The translations under genes and the position numbers were made by a program. Below are positions 54,763 through 64,000 of a stretch of DNA of 64,000 bases, in pieces. The notes beneath the pieces were generated by a model. That model had not been told where the DNA came from and did not search any database. It was given only the letters and a program-made list of their open reading frames with translations. Numbering within the stretch: position 1 is the first letter of the stretch; each line of letters starts with the position of its first letter. This stretch comes from Pegoplata infirma. Its lineage: Eukaryota > Arthropoda > Insecta > Diptera > Anthomyiidae. The DNA lies in assembly GCA_963921195.1 (NCBI GenBank), contig OY992538.1, positions 8,890,330-8,954,329 of the forward strand. The letters run 5' to 3'.

Positions 54763-56332
54763 ATGTCATTTATTACACCACCCAGCAAACAAAATGATGA
54801 AAATCCAACAAAAATAGATTCAGCGAAAACTGATAAAATTAAGCAGCTTGAAACTGCCAATAAAGATCTATATCTTAAACTACAACATATTGAACAGGTA
54901 TGTTCTAGTCTTAAACGAGAATTAAGTTATTTAAAAGAGGAAAACCTTAAGTTAAAATCAGACAATAAAGATATTGAGCCACAACAATTTTTTAACCAAC
55001 CTGTTTATGAAACCGATGAAGAAGAATTGTCTAAGGAAACAGAATGGATAGTCAAAAAAAAAAAAGGGAAACAAAAAGAGGAAAGCAGAATACTCACCAG
55101 AAATAATATGCAATGATAAAACTCTACCAGATAAACCCCAAAAAAAAATTGAGCGGTTACCACCGGCTATTATGTTAAGTGATATTAATGACTATAACCA
55201 AGTAAATGATATCATCAAAACCAATACAAACGGCAGTGCCGATGTTAAATTATTAAAAAACAACACCGTAAAGCTTAACGTCCAAAATAGCGATGAATAT
55301 AGATCAATAACCAAAATTCTATCGGAGAAGAAAATATCGTGGTATACCTATGAAAACAAACAAGCTAGGCCTATTAGAGTGATTGCCAGAAATCTTCATC
55401 ATACATGTACTCCCATTGATATAGTAAATGACTTGCTCCAGCAGGGCTTTAAAGCAATATCTGCTGTCAATAAATTAAGAGAAAGAACAAAAGAACCAAT
55501 GGATATGTTTATAATATCCTTTGATACAAATGAGGATATTAAAAAAATATATTCTATTAACAAAATCTTAAATTTAATCGTTAAAATCGAGGCAGTTAGG
55601 CAGTCGAAATTTGTTGTTCAGTGTAAAAACTGTCAATCTTTTGGCCACACCAAAAATTTTTGTTCCAAACCACCCAGGTGTGTCAAATGTGCAGGAAAAC
55701 ATACAACATTTCAATGCGAAAAACCAATAACTGCTCACCCAAAATGCTGCAATTGCGGAGAAGCACATCCTGCTAGTTACAGGGGATGTGTTGTAGCCAA
55801 AGAACTACAAAAAATTAAAAACTCATCAAGAAAAACGCTAAAACCTGAGAATTCAGCAATTGATCAGCCGCAAGCGACTGAGGATTCAGCTGTTGATCAG
55901 CAAACTGATTTAATGGTTAACTCAAACTTGCCAGATAACAATTATACAAACTTGCCAAGAAAAAAAAATACAAACTTGCTAAAAAGAAATTTAAATCATC
56001 CTAAATCTACTCAACGTTATCCAAACTTGCCAGAAAACAATAACCCAAACTTGCCAAGAAAAAATACAACAAACCTGGTAAGAAAAAACTTAAATAACCC
56101 ACAAACTAAAGCCACTCAACGTAATACCGAAACAACAAACCAAACCCCTTCATACGCCTCCGTATCCAGGGAAAGATCCATGCCTAAACAGCCAAATGCG
56201 AATGAGGACTCAAATTCTTTATCCTTGATTCTAAGTAAGCTTGAAAAACAAGAACATTTTTATAATACTCTTGAAAAGCGCTTAGACAGTCTAGAACATA
56301 AAGTTAGTTCAATCTTTCATGATGCAAACTAA
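54763..56332 (+). pseudogene. Jockey ORF1 (gag-like), broken by a one-base frameshift
   Basis: The first part, 54763-55116, encodes a coiled-coil-like N terminus (KIKQLETANKDLYLKLQHIE), then shifts out of frame at a 12-A run (55054-55065) and stops at 55116. The frame carried on from there to 56332 continues the protein without another break. Counting from the ATG at 55172, its knuckles are C151-C154-H159-C164, C170-C173-H177-C182 and C192-C195-H199-C206. A repeat-rich stretch (NLPRKN, NLPENN words) follows at about 250-320. The run is one A too long for a continuous frame. Sequencing error in the homopolymer is possible. ORF1 proteins bind the element RNA and carry it to target sites. Confidence 0.8.
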
Positions 56333-58994
56333 AAACAATTTAAAAATAATGGCCTGGAATGCAAATGGTCTGATAAAACATAAACAAAACTTACAACTTG
56401 TTATAAATGAAAAACAAATCGATATCTGTTTGATATCGGAAACACATTTAACTGACCAACAACTTATTCAATTTGATGGATATACTGTTTATCACACCAT
56501 ACATCCTTCCAATACTGCACGTGGCGGAAGCGCTATAATCATAAAAAACAGCATTGTTCATTATGAAGAGGAGAAACTTAGCTCTCTTGAATTTCAAGTG
56601 ACTACAGTAACAGTTAAAACAGCCAAACACCATTTACAAATTAGTGCCCTTTATAGTCCTCCGGGCTGTAAGATCACGGCAAATCAGTACAAATGTCTTA
56701 TTGAAAAACATAAACATAAATGCATAATTGGAGGTGACTTTAATGCAAAAAATTGCTATTGGGGATCCCGTTTAACAACAACAAGAGGAAGGGAGTTATT
56801 CCAAGCTGCCCGTATCACCGGCTGTGAGTTTATTTCCACCGGCAAGCCAACTTATTGGCCAACCGACCGGTCTAAGCTACCAGACCTTATTGACTTTTTT
56901 GTTACTAAAAAAATTTCAAAAAACTTTTTAAAAATAGAAGATGGTGCTGACTTAGATTCAGATCATTCACCTATATATCTGACTATTTGTGACAATATAA
57001 TGTACAAAGAAGATCCTCCAGAGCTAACCAACAAACACACAAATTGGAATCTTTTCCAACAACACATCAACTCGATCATACTAACCACAAATTTGTATAC
57101 AATAGACGAATTAGAAAACTGTGTCATGTCTTTCACTCAATCAATACAAAGAGCTGCTTGGTACAGTACCCCAACTTTCAAACGAAAAGAAGTAGGTAAT
57201 AATTATTCCAACAATATTAAAATCCTACTTAACGAAAAACGGAAACTTCGGCGAACATGGCAAGAAACTCGCGCACCTGAAGACAAAACAAGACTCAATA
57301 GAGCAGCGCAAAATCTAAAACGTAAGCTCAAGGATTTAAAAGATGAATCACTCCACCAGTACCTGACAAACCTAGGAAGCGATAGAAATTCTATGCATTC
57401 TCTCTGGAAATGCACCAAAAAACACACAAAACCTATAACACAATCGTATCCAATCAAAACATCAGATGGAACATGGCTTCGAACTTCTATAGAAAAAGCA
57501 ACAACATTTGCAGAGCATTTAGCCAACACGTTTAAACCCAATGAAGAATATTTTCCACAAGAACATCAAGAAGCAATGAATCAGATTGCTGATGAACCGT
57601 TAATCCCAATAGAATTATCTGAAGTTCAAAATGTAATTAAAAATTTACCGAACAAGAAAGCCCCAGGATTTGATCTTATTACAGCTGAAATTCTTAAACA
57701 ACTGCCCTACAAAGCTCTATGCGAACTGACAGTGTTAATGAATCATTGTCTTATCTTAAAACATGTGCCAATTATTTGGAAAGAAGCTGAAGTCATAATG
57801 ATACTTAAGCCAGATAAACCTCCACATCAAACATCATCTTATCGCCCAATTTCATTGCTACCAATTCTTTCAAAAGTTTTCGAAAAATTGCTATTACCTA
57901 GACTAAATGTCGTTATAGAAAGACAGAACATTATTCCAAACCACCAGTTTGGATTCAGACAAAAACATTCAACGATTGATCAGGTCCACCGTATCACAAA
58001 TGTAATTGAAAAATCACTCGAAAAAAAGGAAATCTGCTCAGCTGTGTTTATCGATGTGGCACAAGCGTTCGATAAAGTTTGGCATGAAGGACTGCTCCTT
58101 AAATTAAATTCACATCTACCAGCAAACTATCATGCAATTTTTAAATCTTACCTAATGGACAGATACTTTCGTGTCAAATGCGAAAATGAGTTTTCAATGT
58201 TACAACCCATCAAAGCGGGTGTACCACAAGGCAGTATATTAGGTCCCCTATTGTACCTAATTTTCACAAGTGACTTACCTCAAAACCAGGATATACTCAC
58301 AGCTACATTTGCCGATGATACGGCACTACTTTCTACAGGAAAAACCATCGAAGAAGCAACAAACAAACTTCAAGGCGCGGTAAATGAAATAGCCGAATGG
58401 ACTAAAAAATGGCGAATAAAAGTTAATAATACAAAATCATCTCACGTCAATTTTACCAATAGAATAATAACTCCAATGTCAATTTATTTTGATAACTCAC
58501 TAATACCAATAACAAACTCAGCCAAATATCTCGGAATGACGTTAGATGTAAAACTGAGATGGAAAGAACACGTAAAAAAGAAAAAACAATGTCTCGAAAT
58601 AAAATACAAAAACATCGAATGGCTCATAGGAAGGAATTCGTCTCTTTCTACTCAAAACAAATTAACAATTTATAACCAAATTCTGAAACCAATATGGATG
58701 TATGGTATTCAACTTTGGGGATGTGCAACCCAAAACACTATTGATATCATACAAAGATTCCAAAATAAAGTACTACGAAATATTGTTAACGCACCCTGGT
58801 ACATTAGAAATAATGACCTCCACAGAGATCTGAAAGTGGAAACAGTAAACAACGTCATAACATCTATAGCACATTCCCACCATATGAGACTAATAAGTCA
58901 TGTAAACGTAGAAGCTAGTAATCTTCTCGACACTGACGACCATCCAAGGCGCCTACAAAGAAGGAAGCCTTCTGATCTGGTGACAGCTGTATAA
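56319..58994 (+). CDS. Jockey ORF2: AP endonuclease and reverse transcriptase
   Basis: 891 residues, near the usual length for the Jockey clade. The N-terminal endonuclease shows MAWNANGL, ISETHL, GGDFNAKNCYWGS and DSDHSPI. The central reverse transcriptase shows KAPGFDLI, SSYRPISLLP, QFGFRQKHST, VFIDVAQAFDKVWH, GVPQGSILGPLLY and FADD at 664-667. It overlaps the ORF1 end by 14 bases, starting ATGATG, in the +1 frame. No stop or frameshift is seen. The protein nicks the target and copies the RNA in place. Confidence 0.92.
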   Translation: MMQTKNNLKIMAWNANGLIKHKQNLQLVINEKQIDICLISETHLTDQQLIQFDGYTVYHTIHPSNTARGGSAIIIKNSIVHYEEEKLSSLEFQVTTVTVKTAKHHLQISALYSPPGCKITANQYKCLIEKHKHKCIIGGDFNAKNCYWGSRLTTTRGRELFQAARITGCEFISTGKPTYWPTDRSKLPDLIDFFVTKKISKNFLKIEDGADLDSDHSPIYLTICDNIMYKEDPPELTNKHTNWNLFQQHINSIILTTNLYTIDELENCVMSFTQSIQRAAWYSTPTFKRKEVGNNYSNNIKILLNEKRKLRRTWQETRAPEDKTRLNRAAQNLKRKLKDLKDESLHQYLTNLGSDRNSMHSLWKCTKKHTKPITQSYPIKTSDGTWLRTSIEKATTFAEHLANTFKPNEEYFPQEHQEAMNQIADEPLIPIELSEVQNVIKNLPNKKAPGFDLITAEILKQLPYKALCELTVLMNHCLILKHVPIIWKEAEVIMILKPDKPPHQTSSYRPISLLPILSKVFEKLLLPRLNVVIERQNIIPNHQFGFRQKHSTIDQVHRITNVIEKSLEKKEICSAVFIDVAQAFDKVWHEGLLLKLNSHLPANYHAIFKSYLMDRYFRVKCENEFSMLQPIKAGVPQGSILGPLLYLIFTSDLPQNQDILTATFADDTALLSTGKTIEEATNKLQGAVNEIAEWTKKWRIKVNNTKSSHVNFTNRIITPMSIYFDNSLIPITNSAKYLGMTLDVKLRWKEHVKKKKQCLEIKYKNIEWLIGRNSSLSTQNKLTIYNQILKPIWMYGIQLWGCATQNTIDIIQRFQNKVLRNIVNAPWYIRNNDLHRDLKVETVNNVITSIAHSHHMRLISHVNVEASNLLDTDDHPRRLQRRKPSDLVTAV

Positions 58995-59362
58995 ATTACA
59001 TTCAAAATGTAGTTTTTATTTTGTACAATTTCATAGAAGTAATCTGCTCGTTGGTCAACATTGACCAGTTGTAGAAAATGTTTTCTTTTCTTTTGTAAAA
59101 CTTATTATATTAAAATATTTAATAAAAGTTAAATAAAAGTTTTGAAATTAAAAAAAAAAAAAAAAAAAAAAACATAAAATTTCTCCTAAAAACATTTTCA
59201 ATGATTTTTTTACTCCAAAAAAAATTGCCAAACAAATTTTGTGTCCGGGACCTTGGAAAATTTTCATAAAATTTTTTAGGACTTGAAAAATTTTTTTTTT
59301 TAATTGTCCGGGACTTAGAAAATTTTGAAAATTTTTTTCGGGATATAATTATAAATAAAATC

Positions 59363-60312
59363 ATATCGTGAACCTATATTCAAAATATGCCAACTCAAAT
59401 TTGACCGATATGAGTTTCCGATGGCAAATAGCTCCCCTATGCAATACCCATCTGTGATAAAAATTTCAGAACAAAAAAATAATTTGTTGTCGTTTTACAT
59501 CCATTTTTGTTATTCTGCTATCTCAAAGTACATTTTTTTTTTGTGAAAATAAATGCCAACTCCCATTGTAAATTTCCAAAAATTTTTCAAAAAATTTTTT
59601 AAAAAAAATTAGATAATTTTTCTTATTGCAATTGCCATGCTGAACACGAATCTGGTAAAGATTTTGATATCGAATGGTTAGTTTTCAAGATATTACCATT
59701 TTGAAATTATCGGTAAATAGTGTTTGCAAAAAAAAATTACTTATACATATGTAACTTTCAAACTATTTGTCAGATTAAAACATTATGAGTGGGGCAAATT
59801 AAGTCAATGATGTAGGCTTTCACAATAGCTAGTTTAAAGTGACCCTTTTACAATACAGCGTAAGTTACAGAGTGCTAAAGTTGACCACCCTGAGATTAAC
59901 AGGATTTCGGAGCTAATAACTTTTAAAAATATGCATAGATTTTTAATTTTTTTTTTCAGTTTTTGCAATTATCGTACTAGGGATAACAAAAACAAAAAAA
60001 AAATTATAAAAATTTTTCAAAAAAAAAAATGTTTTTTTATTTTCCGACAAAATATGCCAACTCTAAAAAAATATTTGTTTTTTGATATAGTAATAAATGT
60101 CATCTCTCAAAAATACGCAAACAAGTGCAAAATATAAAATTTTTGGCATAGGTAAAAATTATTTAAAATATTTAAACCATGTTATGGAAGGTACATTGTT
60201 AATTTTTTGAAAAAAATTTTTTCAATAATATGCGAAATAACTAGTTTTTTAGCTCTCCTGAACAGTAAGCTTTTTCGAGTTGGCATTTATTGAATATAGT
60301 TCGACGATATAT
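59363..60312. mobile_element. MITE with ~35-bp TIR, second copy
   Basis: The same ends as 45389-46494 (ATATCGTGAACCTATATTCA ... CGACGATATAT). It lacks a segment corresponding to about 45805-45975. It is non-coding and nested inside the hAT-like element downstream of Jockey. Confidence 0.75.
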
Positions 60313-60720
60313 CTTTTTATCTGTCATATCCAAAAATTCCCGACCTTCTATGTAATATCTAATTTCATATAGATCGGTATATAAATAGATATGAATATGT
60401 ATGTTATCATATCAAAAAATAAGGAAAAATACAATGCTATATATAATTTTATATGTCCATATCAAAGTTCATGCATAACCATATATAAAATTAAATAATT
60501 ATATATTAGCATATATGATTATATCATATCTTTTTTACTCGGGCGGGTAATTTTAATTTCGTAAGTCCCCGTGAGCGTGAGAAAAAGTTTAGTTACTCAC
60601 GTGAGCATGCGTGAACGTGAGCAGAAAAAATAATTTCGTGTGTGATCGTGCGTGAGAAATATTTGAATTTCGTGAGCGTGAGCGTGCGTGAGTCAAAATT
60701 CACTCACGCGCCCATCTCTA

Positions 60721-61671
60721 GTGCAGATTTTGGATATAGGGGCATTTCTTTCCTTAAATTTTCTAAAATTTTTATACCCTCCAACCACAGTTTGTAACTC
60801 ATCAAAATATAGGTTGTGAACCCCATAAAGTATATGGGGCATTCCAGGCTTAATCACTCACTTTTAGACCCGACCCCTTTCGATTTATTTTATTTTTGAA
60901 TATGTTTTAGTACTTATTAAATGCAACTTGGATACCAATTTTCAACCTTTTGTTGCAAGATAGTATTGAGTAATCAATTTTTCAAAATGGCGATTTTTTT
61001 TCAAAAAAATTAAAAAATTAAAATTTTTAATTAATTTTGACGAGTTAAAAATATAGATATCTTAAAAAAAGTTGGACAACGTTTTGTTGGTATTTAAATA
61101 TAGTTTTAGAAAAAAATATTAAAAAAATTATTCGAAGTAATTATTACTTATTTTTTAATATTTTAAAATTAAAATCGACTGAAAAAGTCCGAAACCTTAG
61201 ATTTTTTTTTTTTTAAAACGTTTAAAAGTTCTACTCTTAATTACGCAACCTTTAAGCCATAATTCGAGATGTGATCGCAATTTGTTCTATTGTATTTTAA
61301 ATTTTGAAAATTGCACCTTTTATTTTTTGACTCTGATTTATTTTATATGGTGCTCCAAAAAAATTAAATTGGTAGATACTGACCCTTACTTACCCTAGAT
61401 ATATTCATTTCGAGGTAAAAAATATGCCTCACAAAAATTAAGAAAGATTGGACATGGACATGTAAGGAGTTCCGCATGGGCCTTGAAGTTATGAAAACGG
61501 ATTACATGGAAAAATATGATTTTTTTTTTGTTTTCTCAATTTTTTTGGTATTTTAAGTTAAGTCTAAATTTAAGTGGTTACAGAATTATAATACAGAGTA
61601 AAATTCCTCTCTAATAAGGTACCAAAAACTAAAATCGGTTGAAAATCAGCCAAGTTATTACAACTTCCCCA
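60721..61671. other. Intergenic with a dispersed repeat copy
   Basis: Bases 60771-60840 are a stub of F1/F3 (TTTATACCCTCCAACCACAG). Bases 60845-61105 are the second copy of the repeat at 23300-23566. The remainder is AT-rich and shows no gene. Confidence 0.5.
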
Positions 61672-62499
61672 CACTCAAAAAATTATATCATTAACTGTTT
61701 GTAGTTTATTTAAAAAGTTATCCGTTTAGTCGTTTTTAAAAGAAAAAAACATTTGTTTGATGTTCAGTTTTTATTAATGACTACTTCAGTCCTTTGTTTC
61801 AAAAATAACACACTAAAAAATAAAGACTATCATTAACATTTAATTTTTAAAGTCATTTATTTTTGTTCTGTAAGTAAAAACTACTGATTATTCTTTTGAT
61901 TTTTAATGATTTGTGTAAGTAATTTTTTTTTAAATTGTTGGTATTTTTTAATGAAATATCATTAGTTTTTACCTACACAAGTCAGTTATTTTTTTTGTAA
62001 AAAAAAAAATCAAAAAATTATATATAGAAATATAAAAACATGTTTGTATCAAGTGACTTTGGCACGGTGGGTAGAGTGCCTGGCCAGAATGAAATTGATT
62101 GCGGGATCGATTCCCCAAAATTTTATTAAAAATTTTTAAAAAGCATATCAATAGAAAACTGTAAAAAATAACCTACGAAATCATTAATTTTTAATGTTTT
62201 TGTAGGTTATTTTTTTGAAATATGTTGGTAAAAATAACAGAACTATCATTAATTTTTAATGGGTTGGTAGGTTATTTTTTTCGAATTTGTTGGTAAAAAT
62301 GAATGAAAAAAACGTAATTTTTTAATGTTTAATGTTATTTATTTTAGAAAATTTTGTCAACAGTAAAAAATAATTGTTGATGTTTGTTAAAACAAATGAA
62401 TAATTACTGGGATGGTTTTTAATTGTTTATTCACTGGTTTTAAATGTGTTTTTTTATTTTTTTTTTTTTTATTTTTGCCTACAAAATATTTTGTGTGTG
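61672..62499. mobile_element. Foldback element, CACTCAAAAAATTAT end, copy A, with tRNA-like module
   Basis: It opens CACTCAAAAAATTATATCAT and closes with CAAAATATTTTGTGTGTG. It repeats ATTTTTAATGTTTTTGTAGG and CATTAATTTTTAATG words. Its copy B starts about 120 bases downstream and is near-identical through most of the length. A tRNA-like segment lies at 62059-62117. Confidence 0.7.
62059..62117 (+). ncRNA. tRNA-like module in copy A
   Basis: GGTGGGTAGAGTGCCTGGCC resembles a D-arm with A box, and GCGGGATCGATTCCCC gives a B box GGATCGATTCC, one change from GGTTCGANTCC. Spacing fits. It is preserved in copy B at 63010-63066. No full cloverleaf is obvious, so this is more likely a tRNA-derived insert than a working tRNA gene. 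Confidence 0.4.
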
Positions 62500-62622
62500 G
62501 GGGTTGGTCTTAGAAGCGACTCCATAGCAATTGTGGGGCAAATGGGTAACGGGTTAAAAACCAGTATCCACTGAAAATTAATTTTCTAGCATTTCAGAAC
62601 CACATTTAAAATTTTAATACTA

Positions 62623-63428
62623 CACTCAAAAAATTATGTCATTAACTGTTTGTAGTTTATTTAAAAAGTTTTCCGTTTAGTCGTTTTTAAAAGAAAAAAC
62701 ATTTGTATGATGTTCAGTTTTTGTTAATGACTACTTCAGTCCTTTGTTTCAAAAATAACACACTATATTATAAAGACTTTCATTAACATTTAATTTTTAA
62801 AGTCATTTATTTTTGTTCTGTAAGTAAAAACTACTGATTATTCTTTTGATTTTTAATGATTTGTGTAAGTAATTTTTTTTTAAATTCTTGGTATTTTTTA
62901 ATGAAATATCATTAGTTTTTACCTACACAAGTCAGATAATTTTTTGTAGAAAAAAAAATCAAAAAATTATTTATAGAAATATAAAAACATGTTTGTATCA
63001 AGTGACTTTGGCAAGATGGGTAGAGTGTCTGGCCAGAATGTAGTTGGTTGCGGGATCGATTCCCCAAAAATTTTATTAAAAATTTTTAAAAAAATATTTC
63101 ATTGTAAAAAATTACCTACGAAATCATTAATTTTTATTGTTTTCGTAGGTTATTTTTTTTTTAATTTGTTGGTAAAAATAACAGAACTATCATTAATTTT
63201 TAATGTTTGCGTTGGTTATTTTTTTCGAATTTGTTGGTAAAAAAGAGTGAAAAAAACGTAATTTTTAATGTTTAATGTTATTTATTTTAGAAAATTTCGT
63301 CAACAGTAAAAAATAAATGTTGATGTTTGTTAAAACAAATGAATAATTACTGGGATGGTTTTCAATTGTTTATTCACTGGTTTTAAGTGTGTTTTTCATT
63401 TGTTTTTGCCTACAAAATATTTTGAGTG
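62623..63428. mobile_element. Foldback element, CACTCAAAAAATTAT end, copy B
   Basis: 806 bases from CACTCAAAAAATTATGTCAT to CAAAATATTTTGAGTG, with TA on both sides (62621-62622, 63429-63430). It differs from copy A by scattered substitutions and small gaps. The tRNA-like module recurs at 63010-63066 with the B box unchanged. Two copies in the same orientation about 120 bases apart suggest tandem duplication or double insertion. Confidence 0.75.
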
Positions 63429-63430
63429 TA

Positions 63431-64000
63431 CCCTTTCGCTATATTTTAAAGTATTAAGCACAAGGTCATATGAAATTTCATCTTATATTAATTGTTTTAA
63501 AACTTTATTAATTTCAAAAGTTTTGTTCCACTTTATAAAATTGTTCAGTTGTAAACAAAACATGGATGTTAACAACAAAATAATTTATTAATTGTTCTAT
63601 GAAGCAGTACACTTACTTGTCTATTATATATTCATGTTTATGTTTAAATTGTTATTTTTATTTTTTTTGTTGATAAAATTAGCTGGTTAATTAGGCTCAT
63701 TAAAAAATTAATTATTAAATAAAAAATAATGAAAACAAAAACAACAAGTTAACTTAAAACGCAAATAAGTGCGTATTACACCGTTCGACAAAAAGAAAAA
63801 TAATTGTTAAACACTAACTGGATAATATATGCTTGAAACAAGAGACTAAATGTAGTAAAACTACATTTACAGTTTTTCATTTCGTGATACTGTTTCCTTT
63901 TAAAAGGACTTTAAAGTTTTAGAGGATTAAGTTTTTGTAAAATATTTTTTTAAATATTTATACTTATCCTCGGATGACACTAGTAAAAGCAAATTAAAGT
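63431..64000. other. Intergenic, no gene seen
   Basis: AT-rich to the window end. No coding frame, TIR or RNA gene is convincing. Confidence 0.45.

Larger units (their letters stand above)
54390..59172 (+). mobile_element. Jockey-clade non-LTR retrotransposon, full length
   Basis: The order is 5' leader (54390-54762), ORF1 (54763-56332, frameshifted), ORF2 (56319-58994), 3' UTR with AATAAA at 59121-59126, and an A run ending at 59172. The flanking duplication ACATAAAATTTCT, extendable by shared A's to 17 bases, lies at 54373-54389 and 59168-59184. Full length with a clean duplication means a complete reverse-transcription event. ORF1 is gag-like with three CCHC knuckles; ORF2 has an APE endonuclease and reverse transcriptase. 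The ORF1 frameshift probably makes this copy dependent on others. Confidence 0.9.
54013..60720. mobile_element. CGTGA-rich hAT-like element broken by Jockey and a MITE
   Basis: The left end TAGAGATGCGGGCGTGACAC and right end TCACGCGCCCATCTCTA are the TIRs of the element at 1219-1740. The exact 8-bp duplication GTGCAGAT lies at 54005-54012 and 60721-60728, so the two ends 6.7 kb apart belong to one insertion. Inside are a Jockey element with its own target duplication, the 59363-60312 MITE, and the right end of a CCCGAG-type element (about 60533-60543). Confidence 0.85.

Noticed and set aside
57203..57541. 112-codon minus-strand frame
   Set aside because: It is antisense to Jockey ORF2.
62059..62117. 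Calling a functional tRNA gene
   Set aside because: A and B boxes are visible, but I cannot form a complete acceptor stem or a convincing anticodon arm.

Overview
The window looks like AT-rich, repeat-dense nuclear DNA of a higher fly. I infer a schizophoran dipteran, possibly calyptrate, from the fly-type non-LTR and Ty3/gypsy elements, the short GT-AG introns and the dispersed repeats carrying GTCCGTCTG-type blocks. No species can be named from sequence alone. Only two host genes are supported, both on the minus strand. One is a three-exon gene for a secreted or GPI-anchored Ly6/uPAR-type protein (21937-22605). The other is a four-exon gene for an 862-residue ARMC3-type armadillo protein (40486-53080), whose two ~5 kb introns are filled with repeats.

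Two autonomous retroelements are present. A structurally complete Ty3/gypsy LTR element (25826-32947, minus strand) has near-identical LTRs, a 4-bp target duplication, a tRNA-Lys-like primer site, intact gag and pol, and a correctly phased -1 slippery heptamer GGGAAAC in the gag/pol overlap. A Jockey-type non-LTR element (about 54390-59172, plus strand) has a full ORF2, an A tail and a target duplication, but its ORF1 is broken by one base in a 12-A run.

Most of the rest is non-autonomous DNA elements whose borders can be read from terminal inverted repeats (TIRs) and target duplications. There are hAT-like elements with 8-bp duplications (1219-1740, 9046-9319, 39291-39794, 49243-50971, 54013-60720), a Mutator-like 1.3 kb foldback with a 9-bp duplication (37396-38687), and an 8-bp-duplication MITE just upstream of the ARMC3 start (53260-53455). 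Several TA-flanked foldback families share the end CACTCAAAA but have unrelated cores (3282-4171, 16941-17544, 23569-36561, 34077-34617, 48613-51031, 61672-62499, 62623-63428). Nesting is deep: at 23569-36561 the LTR element lies inside three further shells.

Layout: 1-21.9 kb repeats only; 21.9-22.6 kb Ly6 gene; 22.9-36.6 kb nested elements with the LTR retrotransposon; 36.6-40 kb foldback and dispersed repeats; 40.5-53.1 kb ARMC3 gene with repeats, minisatellites and tandem arrays in its introns; 53.2-60.7 kb promoter MITE and Jockey-in-hAT nest; 60.8-64 kb two diverged tandem foldbacks carrying tRNA-like modules. The most unusual signals are a run of eight three-base-loop mini-hairpins with changing but matched stems inside both LTRs, and Pol III promoter-like tRNA modules inside TIR elements.
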